Assembly: GCA_900169235.1 (NCBI GenBank)
Contig: FWCC01000045.1
Location: forward strand, 60,458 to 124,457
DNA length: 64,000 nt
Reading direction: 5' to 3'
From: Zarea fungicola
Lineage: Eukaryota; Ascomycota; Sordariomycetes; Hypocreales; Cordycipitaceae
Position 1 is the first letter of the stretch. Each line of letters begins with the position of its first letter. The translations under genes were made by a program, and so were the position numbers. The notes below the pieces were generated by a model, which did no database searches, was not told where the DNA came from, and saw nothing but the letters and a program-made list of their open reading frames with translations. Of the stretch, positions 12,193-23,043 are shown in pieces.

Positions 12193-14520
12193 ATGCTCTT
12201 CTCCAAGCTTGTTTCCGGCGGCTTGCTTGGCGTCGCCGCCGCCGCCACCCCCAGGTTGACCCCCATGGAAGTCAGCCGTGGGGTAGAGCCTCGCAACCCC
12301 GCCGTGTACTGGTATGAGAAAATCAAGCACAATGGCATCAGTCCATTCATTGCGGGAGGAGACAAGTGGAAGGTCCATCGCAATGTGAAGACGGACTTTG
12401 GCGCTGTGGGTGACGGAAAGGCAGATGATACTGCCGCCATTCAAGCTGCCCTCAACTATGGCAATGGCACGCAATTCCGCAACTCATCAGCTTGGGGAAC
12501 GACTGGCGCTCCAGCAGTCGTGTACATCCCCAAGGGCACGTATCGAATCACAAAGCCCCTTTTCAATTATGTGGACACCGTAATCATGGGTGACCCGACC
12601 AACATGCCTGTCCTGCAAGCTGCTGACTCTTGGGCGACAACGGACAAGTTTTTCTTGTACGGCCACGACTACAACTATGATTCCACCATTAACTTTTACA
12701 TTGGATTGAAGAATGTTGTCCTGGACTCTAGCAAAGTGCCGGCCGCCCAGAACATCACGCTGCTCAACTGGGCCGTCAGCCAAAATGTCCAGCTGGCCAA
12801 CGTCGTCTTCAACATGGCCGACAAGGGCACAGGACACACTGGTCTGTCGATGCCTGAAGGTGGTTCGCCGCTCATCATGAACAACCTTATATTCCAAGGC
12901 GGCTCAGTTGGCGTGCGCATGAATGAACAGCAATACCACTTCAAGGACTTGACGTTTAAAAATATGGACATTGGCCTGAAGCTTGACAAGCTGTTTGAAG
13001 GCACCGGCCAGGGACTGCGCTTCGAGTCTTGCAAAGTGGGCATTGAGACCACCAACAACAATACTGGCTTTTTTGCGCTCATCGACTCCAGCGCGGCAAA
13101 CACCAATATTTTGTGGAATTCTGCTGGTTCCTCGACTGCACAGGGCTCAATTGTCATCGAGAATGTCAAGGTCGACGGCTCTGTCGCGTCCACCGTCGCA
13201 GTTGCAGGCAAGAGCATCTTGACTGGCTCCGTCGATGCTGGCAAAGCGTGGATCTGGGGCAACGTGTACGGGCCTGTCAACGGTGAACGTGCCCTTGGTA
13301 AGCTCTACTCAACGAGTCGTTCTGCGATTCTCACCGATGGCTCTGGCTCCTACCACAATGCCAAGGAGCCAACCTTTGCCGAATACGATGTTACGCAGGT
13401 TGTCAATGTTAAGAATGTCTGTGGCCTGCCCGTAAAGGGCGATGGTGTGACCGACGACACGGCGAATTTGCAGCAAATCATCAACAAGGCAGCCGGGAAA
13501 AAGGTCATTTTCTTCCCCCATGGCACGTATCTCGTCAGCGACACCCTCCATGTACCACCAGGCAGCAAGTTCCACGGCGAGGCCTGGTCTGAGATTAGTG
13601 CCACGGGTGCCAAGTTTGGTGATGAAAAGCAGCCCAAGGCCATGGTACAAGTCGGCAACCCGGGCGACAAAGGAGTCGCGCAGTTTGTCGACATGCTCTT
13701 CACCGTGGCCGACATCCTCCCGGGATGCAAGCTTGTTGAAGTCAACATGGCGGGCACACGTCCCGGTGATGTTGGATTTTTCAACACCCACTTCCGCATC
13801 GGTGGCGCCCGCGGCTCGCGAGTGCAGACACACTGCGACGATCCTGCTACTTGCAAGGCCGCTCGCATGTGCGCCCATCTGACCAAGACATCCTCCTCGT
13901 ACTGGGAGAACAGCTGGTGCTGGAGTGCCGACCATGACCTTGACGATGACTTTGGCGCCAACCCTTCCACGAGCGGCGGTTTCCTAGTCGAGGCCACCGA
14001 GGGAACATGGCTCAATGGAATCGGATCCGAGCACAATGTCCTGTATCAAACCAACATTGACCATGCCAAGAACGTCCTCCTCGCATTCCAACAGAGCGAA
14101 ACACCGTACTGGCAAGGCGTCGACTCTGGCCTATTGACCCCGGAGCCATGGAGCAACTCTCTGCTGCCGAGCGACCCTGATTTCTCATGGTGCGACAAGG
14201 ACGATGCGCAGTGCCGCATGGCCGTATACCAGCTTGTGCGAGACTCGGCCGACATTAACATCTACGGCGGAGGCTACTGGACCTTCTTCAACGGCCTCAA
14301 TCGCACGGGCTGCAAGCTTGAGTGCCAGGAGAATGCCGCTATTTACATCAACAACACTAAACTTGCCAGTTTCGGTATCAGCACGCACAACGTGCGCACC
14401 TTGGTTCTCGAGTATGACGATAAATACTTCCCAGTCGTCAACGACACTGCAAACTCTGGTGGCTGGCAGTCACACGGCGGCGTCATGGCCGCATATCTGA
14501 GACAGCTAGATGGGTATTAG
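12193..14520 (+). CDS. Secreted exo-beta-1,3-glucanase, GH55 (775 aa)
   Basis: This enzyme would release glucose from beta-1,3-glucan and be secreted. The gene is one uninterrupted frame of 775 residues, the usual length for fungal GH55. A signal peptide covers residues 1 to about 18. GH55 enzymes consist of two right-handed beta-helix domains. Each opens here with a pectate-lyase-3-type motif: TDFGAVGDGKADDTAAIQ at about 67-84, and a diverged copy, KGDGVTDDTANLQQI, at about 414-428. The segment GTWLNGIGSEHNVLYQ near 604-619 contains the conserved glutamate that I take as the catalytic acid candidate (about 613). Several paired cysteines in the second half suit an extracellular protein. Next to the GH71 gene, it completes a set able to attack both alpha- and beta-1,3-glucan, as in mycoparasitic or wall-remodelling fungi. 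High confidence. Confidence 0.95.
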   Translation: MLFSKLVSGGLLGVAAAATPRLTPMEVSRGVEPRNPAVYWYEKIKHNGISPFIAGGDKWKVHRNVKTDFGAVGDGKADDTAAIQAALNYGNGTQFRNSSAWGTTGAPAVVYIPKGTYRITKPLFNYVDTVIMGDPTNMPVLQAADSWATTDKFFLYGHDYNYDSTINFYIGLKNVVLDSSKVPAAQNITLLNWAVSQNVQLANVVFNMADKGTGHTGLSMPEGGSPLIMNNLIFQGGSVGVRMNEQQYHFKDLTFKNMDIGLKLDKLFEGTGQGLRFESCKVGIETTNNNTGFFALIDSSAANTNILWNSAGSSTAQGSIVIENVKVDGSVASTVAVAGKSILTGSVDAGKAWIWGNVYGPVNGERALGKLYSTSRSAILTDGSGSYHNAKEPTFAEYDVTQVVNVKNVCGLPVKGDGVTDDTANLQQIINKAAGKKVIFFPHGTYLVSDTLHVPPGSKFHGEAWSEISATGAKFGDEKQPKAMVQVGNPGDKGVAQFVDMLFTVADILPGCKLVEVNMAGTRPGDVGFFNTHFRIGGARGSRVQTHCDDPATCKAARMCAHLTKTSSSYWENSWCWSADHDLDDDFGANPSTSGGFLVEATEGTWLNGIGSEHNVLYQTNIDHAKNVLLAFQQSETPYWQGVDSGLLTPEPWSNSLLPSDPDFSWCDKDDAQCRMAVYQLVRDSADINIYGGGYWTFFNGLNRTGCKLECQENAAIYINNTKLASFGISTHNVRTLVLEYDDKYFPVVNDTANSGGWQSHGGVMAAYLRQLDGY

Positions 14521-14642
14521 TCACAAGAAGACTTGCGCAAGCACCGCACTAAGTGGACAGGATTATCTAAAATTGGGTTATTTCTCAGGGGTATCTAATC
14601 TTTAGAGGTCTTTATGAAAATAGAAAAAAAATCATCTCGCTT

Positions 14643-15704
14643 TTAAAACAGTGGAATGCGGGCCTGGTTAACGTAGTCAATGTTGTCTTCCCTCAGCTCG
14701 ATCCGCTCATGGCACGTTCCAAATATTCTGTCCCACAGACGCGTCTGTTTTCCGTAGTTGTGGCTTTTCCTCCAACCCTTGCGGTGGTGCAAGTCATGGT
14801 CCTCGATCAAAAGTTCGGCATTAAAATATTTCAGGATCGACTCGAAGGGGGATGCGGCTTGAATGTACAGGCGCAGTCCGCTGTGGCCACCCGCCTCTGT
14901 AAAGGCAATGTACTGGTGGCAGATGAACCAGTCATAGAATCCAAGTGGGATGCCAAAGGCTCTAAACGAGAGATAGGTCATGAATGGGATTCCCACCATG
15001 TCGAAGAACTCCTGCACCTCATCTGCGTAGGCGGCCAACAACGGATTAGGGTGCTTGGTCAGATGGTGTGTCCGATGAAACTGCCACAGGCCGTTGATAT
15101 CGTGCATGGATCTGTGGTACCAGTAGAACCAAAAGTCCAGGATGACACCATACATTCCAATCTGGAAGGGGAGCCAGGTCCACCACGCCGGCGAGCTCAT
15201 GGTCTCCAGCGGCGATGATACTGCGTCGTAGGTGAGGTAGACAGCCATTGCCATCCGGCCGCCGACCGTCTTCCAGCCTGCGCCGAGCACCTTGGCGACG
15301 CCTGAATCGGGAATACCATCGCGGTCATGCGCCCCATCCAGAAAGCCATATATGTGTGCCAATTTTCGAACGGTATGCAGCTCGCGGACTACAATCCACA
15401 AAAAGCCGACCGTGTAGTAGCCAACCGCAGCAATAAAGGATAGTCGATAATTTGTAGCAGATACCCAGGCCTGATGAACGGCCAACACAGCGGCTGCGTG
15501 AGCCAAAATGAAAATATGCTGCGACGTTGTACTGACAAAGGGAACCTTGTCAGTCATTGGGTGAACAGGAACGTCTCGATCCAGATCAACATGGAATGGG
15601 TTGATGGCGTGCAAAATCCAGTGGTTATGGTTCCATTGTTTTCGATCCCAGGTCCTCCAGGTCGATCTCATCGAGTCCTTGGCACTTGCTGGTGGCGCAG
15701 TCAT
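14643..15704 (-). CDS. Fatty acid hydroxylase/sterol desaturase superfamily membrane protein (353 aa)
   Basis: This is an integral membrane di-iron oxygenase of the fatty acid hydroxylase superfamily (PF04116 type), likely in the endoplasmic reticulum. The histidine clusters that bind the two irons are present: HRSMH at 197-201, HRTHH at 210-214, a further pair in HQYIAFTEAGGHSG at 263-274, and HDLHH at 303-307. Hydrophobic segments lie at about 62-80, 88-108 and 176-196. The family hydroxylates or desaturates sterols, sphingolipids, alkanes or small lipids, and the substrate cannot be told from sequence. The gene is a single exon and is convergent with GH55 (gap about 120 bp). Superfamily confidence is high, function low. 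Confidence 0.88.
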   Translation of the reverse strand: MTAPPASAKDSMRSTWRTWDRKQWNHNHWILHAINPFHVDLDRDVPVHPMTDKVPFVSTTSQHIFILAHAAAVLAVHQAWVSATNYRLSFIAAVGYYTVGFLWIVVRELHTVRKLAHIYGFLDGAHDRDGIPDSGVAKVLGAGWKTVGGRMAMAVYLTYDAVSSPLETMSSPAWWTWLPFQIGMYGVILDFWFYWYHRSMHDINGLWQFHRTHHLTKHPNPLLAAYADEVQEFFDMVGIPFMTYLSFRAFGIPLGFYDWFICHQYIAFTEAGGHSGLRLYIQAASPFESILKYFNAELLIEDHDLHHRKGWRKSHNYGKQTRLWDRIFGTCHERIELREDNIDYVNQARIPLF

Positions 15705-16605
15705 GTTGGCTAGCCGTATTATTGACAGTACAATCGTTGTAAGGCCCAGTGCAATGACACAGTTTTAGTCTGCTGTAAAAGTATCCGGGAATGCCAACAA
15801 CAAGAGGGTGCCGCCAGCATCTATGTGCACGCCTGCCACAGGTGTCTTTATATATAGTCGATAGACGAAAATGCTGGGTCATGCGTGCCACCTGGCGATC
15901 CTCAACAAGTCCACGACGATGCCTTATTTGAACGGCCTCTTTGGTCGTCTCTTGGTTGGGGCGGCAGAGACTTTTGGGCTGGTTGTCCCGACATGCCGCC
16001 CAACCCCGCGCTAGAAGCCGAGGCAGCCAAGACACGGACATACAAAATCCAAGAGGGCGCTGTAGAGAAATGACAAAACTATACATCAGCCAACCAGAGC
16101 AAGTATTCAAATTAGCACATGCCATCTAGCATTCATTTGCACGTGAAATCGCTTTCTGATGACGCAGAGTTTAACCATGAGCCAACACCGTCCACGCCCG
16201 TGCTAGTTGCCCGATTAGGCATTTTCGGCGCTCTAGACTTGCGAGGTCCCGATTTCACGCCAGTGGCTAGCGACTTCAATACCAGTTTCAGTTGATGTAG
16301 CTGGCCCTGGCTCCGGCAATTCTGATAGATACTTAGGAAGGAACGCGCGTGCTGCCAAGGGAGGACTGCTGCATGTCAACAGGGGGGCATATTGTCCGTT
16401 TCACAATGATACCACGCGTGGAGCGCTGTTTGAGACACGTTGGGCTCATGCCAGGCAATGCTAAGCAGTTTGCGATGAAAGGTGTGGTGAAAAGAAGATA
16501 CTAATTTTGAATTCAAGCGCTTGGTTACGCCTGATCTATTAATCTATATGCAGCGCTGAAAATGCATCATGTCTATTTACCGGTCCCATACCCCCAATCG
16601 TATCC
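15705..16605. other. Spacer without a gene
   Basis: This is the promoter side of the hydroxylase gene (a TATATATAG stretch near 15850) and the 3' side of the DUF1275 gene. No credible coding region is visible. Confidence 0.6.
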
Positions 16606-17553
16606 TTACTTTTGCGCCTTGACAGGCCAGAATAGCCAGCCGATGGCGAGAACCAGCTTAATGCCGGCGACGGTCCACAGCGACGGCTGGACAGCACCAG
16701 AAGCCTTGGAGATCCAACCACCACAGATGGCGCCAACAAGCGTCAGGACAAAGGCAATGAATCGCCTGTTGCGCTTGTCGTTCTTGGCCCAGGCCAGCAG
16801 CGCCGGGTCCGACATGAGGTCGCACAGCATGCTGGTGACGACGACGGTTGGGATCTCGCCCACCTGCAGGCTGCGGCTCGCGACAATCTGGCCCGCCGCC
16901 TGGAAACTCAGCAGGGCAATGATGACGAGCTCCTTAAAGTCCACGGTGCCGGCGGGGCGGTGCGACGGATAGGAGCCGTCAATCACCCTCCCCTGAATAA
17001 TGGCGGCGGCCAGCATGACGAGGATGGACTGGCCAAAGAAGGACAGGGCCTGAACGCCGCGACGCTTGCCGCCCAGGAGCTGCCCGAAACGCGCAAAGCA
17101 GAATGAGCCGATTATAAAGAATCCGATCGAGCAAAATGAGCGCGCCCAACCGTAGGGCTTGTTGTTGAAGCCAGAGGAGCCGAGGGCGAGGAAGATGGTG
17201 TTTCCTAAAATTTTCATTCAGTCAGCGATTGCGCCATCGCCACCGATAACGCCACACGAAAAATGACACACACCTGTTTGCATAGACACGAAAGTTCCGT
17301 AGGCTGTGAAGAAAAAAAAAGGAGTTAATAACTGAGACATTATTGTCGAGGCACTTTGAAGCGCGTCTGGGGTCTTGCTGGCGAGCGTACCATTGTAAAT
17401 TGTGCCGTCGGTCAATCCTGATAGAAAGCAGCACACGAGCAGCGGCAAGTATGCCCTCTTGGTGTCAACCTCCAACAGGTACTTGGCGATGAAGCTCTGC
17501 TTCTCGACCACGCCGGACTCGGGGTCTCGCTTCGATTCATCAGTGGACGACAT
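16606..17553 (-). CDS. DUF1275 (YoaK-like) multi-pass membrane protein (263 aa)
   Basis: Three minus-strand exons (17553-17391, 17303-17274, 17204-16606) give 263 residues in phase. I prefer the ATG at 17553 over the in-frame one at 17604, because it opens with MSSTDES and leaves a typical hydrophilic N-terminus. The DUF1275 hallmark is rebuilt across two introns: a first helix ending in SGLTDGTIYN, then AYGTFVSMQTGNTIFLALG. Four to six further hydrophobic segments follow (for example FCSIGFFIIGSFCFARFG, SILVMLAAAIIQG and FIAFVLTLVGAICGGW). The biochemical role of the family is unknown, and it is common in fungi and bacteria. Nothing in the neighbourhood points to a function. The family call is good. 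Confidence 0.85.
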
Positions 17554-19077
17554 GGTGACGGCAAGGGTAGACGATGATTGAACAGAGTCGTAAAAACATG
17601 CCAAGAGGCAGAGGGGCGAGGGTTTCGTCAGTTATAGCAGAGACGATAACATTACTAAAGGATAAGGGATTAGGAAGAGAGAAAAAAACGGGACTCGCCG
17701 CCGGTACGGATAAGCCAGGATGTGTCTTTAGGTGGGAAAATAGCGCAGAGTTACAAGGGTAATAACAGCGGGAACCGGATCTTACAGAGCGGGATCGGAT
17801 CCGCCAGTAAATTGGCTGGACAGTTGGTAAAACAATCATTCGCTGCGTGTCTCAGGATCTCAGCTGCGCCAAGTTTTTGGTTGGGGGCTGTACAAAAGCC
17901 GTGACAAGCGGATAGTTTTGCTGCTGTCTTTGGCTCAGGATGATCAACATTCCCTCTTACAACCGGGTGGTTGTTTAACGTTTGTGGCTGCAGAATCTGG
18001 CGCCCGAAGCATTCCTATTGGACCATCCGCCTGCTGGGCTTAGCAGGTCAATGATACTGGGTGACTAGGTCTTAGTCTGCCAAGCGGCGAGACCCATCTG
18101 CAAATCACCGAATTACTAAAGAGTCCACTTTATTATATGGTTAGTGCTGCAACCCTGGATGGCTTGTAAGCCGCAGCCACTACCCCAACCCTGCATGTAC
18201 CTCGTGGTTGGATAAGAAGGCATCCAACGTGACAAATGTACATGAATATTCTGATACCCATCTAGGTACGATAACGCCCAGGAATCGGGTGGCTGATGCC
18301 TCTACCGAATTAGGGATGTGCGTGCCGGCGAATTCCGACTCTTGACCAACGTCTGTCTGCCAGCGATAGCATGACCCCGAGGATCTGTCTGCTGCCGCAT
18401 CTTGTCGCCACGCCAAGACACGCTTTAGAGCCGGTTTACGGCCATGAAATCTGTATAATTCAAGTTACACAGCGGCGCAGTAGTTCCGTAATGAGCCGAA
18501 AGCGAAACCAAGAATCGGGGGAAGGGAGGGGCAAAGGACCAAGTACCGGCTCGCCCCAAGGGCCTTGGCGGTTGATCCAGACGTTCGACTTGCGGAGTCG
18601 AAACCTCGCCAAACTCTACTCCCAAGACGCGAAGTTACGTGAGGAGAATAAGCATACTTCTCAGTAGTGTCATATCGCTGACCCACCGAATTTATCATCC
18701 AAAAGTACACAGTCTTTCTCGCATCGTTGGTTGTAATCAATGCAACCCATCGAACGGGCCAGGTATGAAGCTCTTCCCCCACAGAGAGCGTCGTACGTTT
18801 TCGAGATAAGCAGTATTACTGGTAAATGAACTCCGTACTCCGTATTAGTGTGTCTGGGCAGATTGGCGCTCCAGGATAATCACTGGCTGTCGTTGGGGGA
18901 TGCAATCCTGACTATAAAGGAGAGCAGCTTGCCCTCGAGTTTGGTCTATTGATAATAAGGCATCTTGCAATCACAATAAATTTCCTTCTATACCCCAAAG
19001 AGTAGCTTCCTGTGCTTTAAAGTCCTGCTTGTACTTGTTTTCTCATATTCCCATCTTATTCCTTTTATACCTTCAAT
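17554..19077. other. Intergenic region of 1.5 kb
   Basis: This region contains the promoters of the divergent DUF1275 (minus) and ICL/PEPM-family (plus) genes. Before the latter there is a TATA-like ACTATAAAGG at about 18910. No gene is seen; the longest frames are short and unlike known proteins. Confidence 0.55.
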
Positions 19078-20237
19078 ATGTCTCCTGCCATTGTCGAGCC
19101 CTCCGTCGTCGAGGCCCACATTGAGAGCCCGGTTGAGTCGGTCGTCAGTGTTGACGAGCCAGTTATTGAGTCCAAGGGCTCCTCTGTTGAATATCTCCCT
19201 CTTAACCATGTTGCCCCCGTTGAGCTGCCTGCTATTGGCGCTACCAAGCTCCGCAAGATGATCTTTGAGAGCAAGGAAATCATTGTCTGCCCTGGTGTCT
19301 ATGATGGCCTCTCTGCCCGCACAGCCATCGAGACTGGCTTTGACGCGCTGTACATGGTAAGCAGCTCGCATCCGCTGAGGTGTAAAGTAATCCTAACAGG
19401 AGAATAGACTGGTGCTGGCACCACTGCTTCTCGTCTTGGACAGCCTGATCTGGCCATTGCCCAGCTCCACGAGATGAGAGAAAACGCCGAAATGATTGCC
19501 AATCTCGATCCCTTTGGCCCTCCCCTCATTGCTGACATGGACACTGGTTACGGCGGTACGTGGCACTCTCAATCCAGCACAGTTCAAAACACTAACTGTC
19601 TTTAGGTCCCATCATGGCTGCCCGTACCGTGGAGCAGTACATCCGCGCCGGTGTCGCCGGTGCCCATCTCGAGGACCAGGTCCTCACCAAGCGCTGCGGC
19701 CACCTGTCGGGCAAGAAGGTCGTCCCCCGCGAGGAGTACTACTCGCGCATCCGCGCCGCGCACGCCGCCCGCGTCCGCATGCGCTCCGACTTTGTGCTGA
19801 TTGCGCGCACCGACGCCCTGCAGTCGCTCGGCTACGACGAGTGCATCGAGCGCCTCCGCACGGCGCGCGACCTCGGCGCCGACGTGGGCCTCCTCGAGGG
19901 GTTCAAGACCAAGGAGCAGGCCGCGCAGGCTGTCAAGGACCTCGCCCCTTGGCCCCTGCTGCTCAACAGCGTCGAGAACGGCGCGAGCCCGACCATTACC
20001 GTCGACGAGGCGCGCGAGATGGGCTTCCGCATCATCATCTTTTCCTTTGCCTGCATCGTCCCCGCCTACCGCGCCATCAAGGACACGCTGACGCTGCTCA
20101 AGACCAAGGGCATTGTCGGCACCCCCAAGGAGATTACCCCCGTGAAGCTGTTTGAGGTCTGTGGCCTGAAGCACTCCATGGAGGTTGACCAGTCTGCTGG
20201 TGGGTTGTCCTTTTCTGATGGCATTACCAACGCTTAA
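19078..20237 (+). CDS. Isocitrate lyase/PEP mutase-family lyase (352 aa)
   Basis: Three exons (19078-19356, 19408-19555, 19606-20237) give 352 residues. This is a (beta/alpha)8 enzyme of the ICL/PEPM superfamily. Landmarks are VCPGVYDGLSAR, GAGTTASRLGQPD, LIADMDTGYGG (metal-binding acidic residues) and EDQVLTKRCGH. The KRCGH motif carries the catalytic cysteine of the C-C lyase branch (methylisocitrate lyase, oxaloacetate hydrolase, dimethylmalate lyase) and is absent from true phosphonomutases. A carbon-carbon or oxaloacetate-type lyase is therefore more likely than C-P bond chemistry. The protein is too short for isocitrate lyase itself (about 540 aa). The first 50 residues are an acidic, low-complexity extension. 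Exon 3 is strongly GC-biased at third positions, unlike the AT-rich surroundings. Substrate unknown. Confidence 0.88.
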
Positions 20238-21294
20238 ACCGGGGGGTTTACAATATTATATATATTTCTTTTGTCTTTTCCTTTTTCATTTATTTAGTTT
20301 AAAATCCGCAAGTAACGACCCGCTTGCCCGATTGCATAGTAGCGCTACAGCTTTATAGATTCCTCAATATACTTGCACCGTGTATTAAACTCCATTAAAA
20401 TCTCTCTCTGAATATCTGAATGTGCTTAGCACACTGGGTTTGAAATTTGGATGTCCTGGGGCAGTAGCTGGTGCGGACGGCCAACCTGCAGCTGAGCTCG
20501 ACAGCGTCATTGCACATTCCTAGCTTCAACATAGTTGAGAGTAGAAAAGTATTGCTCAGAAGATCTCCGATATATTGACTCAACAAAAATCAGCGTTTGA
20601 CACTAACTTCTTTTTGAACTTAGGGGTACCTCCAGGAGAAGAGCAGGAGGACCAGTCAGCGTCAAGCAACGGGTGTACGCACTGGAGGTTACATGGGGAT
20701 GTACAAACAGAGTGGCAATCATGGTGCAGCACCACGTACATTCTTTTGAGAGTTTTTAATATGGTAAATCGGAGACAAATTAAGCATGCGTTTGGTGGCT
20801 GTAACTGCGATGGCATGGATCTCTCGAACAGTGAGTTCAACACTGGCAGACTCCGATCCACGAAGAACACCATCTCCCTGCTAGGTGATAAAAGCAGGTG
20901 TTAAACTTAGCCAAAGGCTTAAATGGAATCCCGATGAAAATCCGGCCACGGGTCGAATTCTGGTGTCTGCCCTCCCTGTGACACTGGCCATCCTTTCGAC
21001 GAGCCAGGGTGGTAATACTGGGAAGTGACACAGGCGCAAAAATTGATGATGTAAATAAATCATGGCGTTGAGCCCACCTTGCAGGATCTGGTGAGTTCTT
21101 CAGCCAGCATACCCGGACGCCAGTGTTCAAAATATTTGGAGCTGTGTATACCTGTTGACCGCTCCAAGGATTGTTTTGTTACACTGGCCAAAGCATGTGA
21201 TTATCGGTGTTGATGAAAATGCTTTTTTTCTGAAACAGATAGGTGGCCTAATACTGCGCTGTATAATCATAAAATACCAGTCAAACTTCGTGCT
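20238..21294. other. Spacer containing dispersed repeat copy A1
   Basis: No intact gene is visible. The right half holds repeat A1 (20889-21140, described separately). The small frames here (20580-20873 on minus and 20575-20904 on plus) have no family resemblance. Confidence 0.55.
20889..21140 (-). repeat. Dispersed repeat, copy A1 (internally deleted form)
   Basis: Positions 20895-21061 match 48787-48957 over about 170 bp, with shared blocks such as ATCCCGATGAAAATCCGG and TTTCGACGAGCCAGGGTGGT. Positions 21061-21140 match 49196-49272 (CATGGCGTTGAGCC, CAGCATACCC, CGCCAGTGTT). A1 lacks about 240 bp present in A2. On the minus strand both copies read a similar peptide start (NTGxRVCWL), so the repeat may descend from a coding element. 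The strand given is the one carrying that frame. Confidence 0.8.
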
Positions 21295-23043
21295 TCAAGC
21301 ATTTCGAGATATGTTCCTATAGAGCATATTAGCAGAGGAGAACAATTGTTGGAAATAGCCATATGTACCAGCAGCCCTCCACCGTGAATTTATAACCTGA
21401 AGGCCAGACTTTAGGTCTTCAAACGCCGCCAGATCATCTTTCGTACTTAGATTGTTGTACCTTTGAGCGTAGAAGATGCTTGATCGATACATCGCCTCGA
21501 GAATTAAAGGCGATGTCTCCCCTGCTCCGCATCGGCCAGACACTACCAGAGCCCGAGCCAGCCGTAGCATGCTCGCAGCGATCTCGGTCACCACTTCATC
21601 TGGTTTGGAAGATTTTCTGCTGGTGTCAGAGCCACAAATAGCTATTCTTTCCTCATCATGTAACAGAAGACGAGCACTATGAAAGGTCAGTAATCTTCTG
21701 CTACCTAGACAGGTAGACCAATTCGATCACACCTATGGCAGATTGTGATTGGGCTGCAAACTCCGACGCCACGAAACCGGCCCTCGCGAAGTGACACCAC
21801 CGTCAAGGCTGCGATCGTATCATCTAGAATTTTTGCTTCTTGCTCTTTGAAATCGTCCTGTTCTATGTTGTGCTGACGGTGCCTGAGAACTTTACCGGCC
21901 AAGATTGCTGCTTGCACTGTCAAACTAAATCGACCCATGGTTTCTAATGGGGGAGATGACAGTGGGTGGCCCGGCACATGTACGGTACTCTACTCGGTGT
22001 CATGAGCGTTAGACTGGTTAGTAGACGGGTAAACCAGCAAGTACGCACATCACTCTCCCACAAAGTATCGTCCATTGGGAGTATACAGTTGCTACTGGGA
22101 TCCTCCATCATGGGTGCTCGATCGGCGTGACCTAGCGCCATGTACCTGTGGGTGGTCAGAAATACATGCAAGCATGCTGGACATTAACATACCTTTCTAA
22201 AACCAATATTGCCCACCATCCACGTCGTTGTTCTTCAAGATGTACCATGTCGATTTCACCTTGCACACCGCATTCAATGCTTTTGCTTACACCAAGAGCG
22301 AGTCCGTAGCGGATACAGTACCCAACAGTCATATAAGCCGAGGGATATATGGCGTGTCCCAATTCATATAATGAAATCAGTACGCTAGCCTGGAAGATAT
22401 GAAAGTCAAGCAGGCCTGACACTTCTGCTTGTAGTAAGCCTGCTTTAATAGACATATAGCCAGCAGCTTCTGATGTACTCTGCGGAGGACAATTTGCTAA
22501 CAACTTCATTGCAGCAATAAGCATCATGCTTCCTGTCCTCACCGGCCGTAAAGGGTTGAGAACTCGCTCCAGAAAGCGCTGCCGTGACAAGAATGGGAGC
22601 CATGGATGGACCCAAGTGAAGTAGGATGAAACATAGTCTCTGTCTGCGACTGGCGAACCAACGAAAGAAATCAGTGCAGCGTCCATGCTGGGGGTTAGAT
22701 TAGGGAGCTGGGCTATGGACCGCTGGAAGAGTGCATTATCGAGAAAGAAGACTGCCGGAAACGCATTCTTGGCACCTGTCGCAGCGCCAATATGGGCATT
22801 ATGTGAAGCTAGCCCATCGAATGATGCATCGGCACCACTATAAGTACAACTACGGCTATGCCTGTAACATTAGTTAGCATTGCTGGTTATAAGCTTGAAC
22901 ACTACAGGTAAATTCAATTCATACCGTGAACATAAACCACATTGGGGTTTCTGCCTATCACATTTCTTTTTAAATTGTTGGCATTGGATACACGAAGGAC
23001 GCAGTCGCGTGCGCCTCTTTTGGTTGTCACTCTCTGTACTCAT
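21295..23043 (-). CDS. Zn2Cys6 transcription factor at left edge of the cluster (507 aa)
   Basis: Five minus-strand exons (23043-22925, 22861-22193, 22145-22049, 21989-21733, 21676-21295) join in phase to 507 residues. The zinc cluster has cysteines at about 18, 21, 28, 35, 38 and 45; the sixth lies just after the first intron. A basic KRRTRLR stretch precedes it. The middle region (about 90-300) looks like the fungal-specific transcription factor (Fungal_trans) domain, with SYFTWVHPWLPFLSRQRF, a GYCIRYGLALGVS helix and EEQRRGWWAILVLERYMAL, the last matching the conserved RRR.WW...LDR-type motif of this domain. It lies immediately left of the amidase/secreted-protein cluster, so it is a candidate cluster regulator, possibly acting through the phased CGG-containing arrays found there (inference). 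Confidence 0.85.

Noticed and set aside
19602..20174. 190-codon antisense frame in the ICL/PEPM gene
   Set aside because: It is a shadow of strong third-position GC bias in exon 3.
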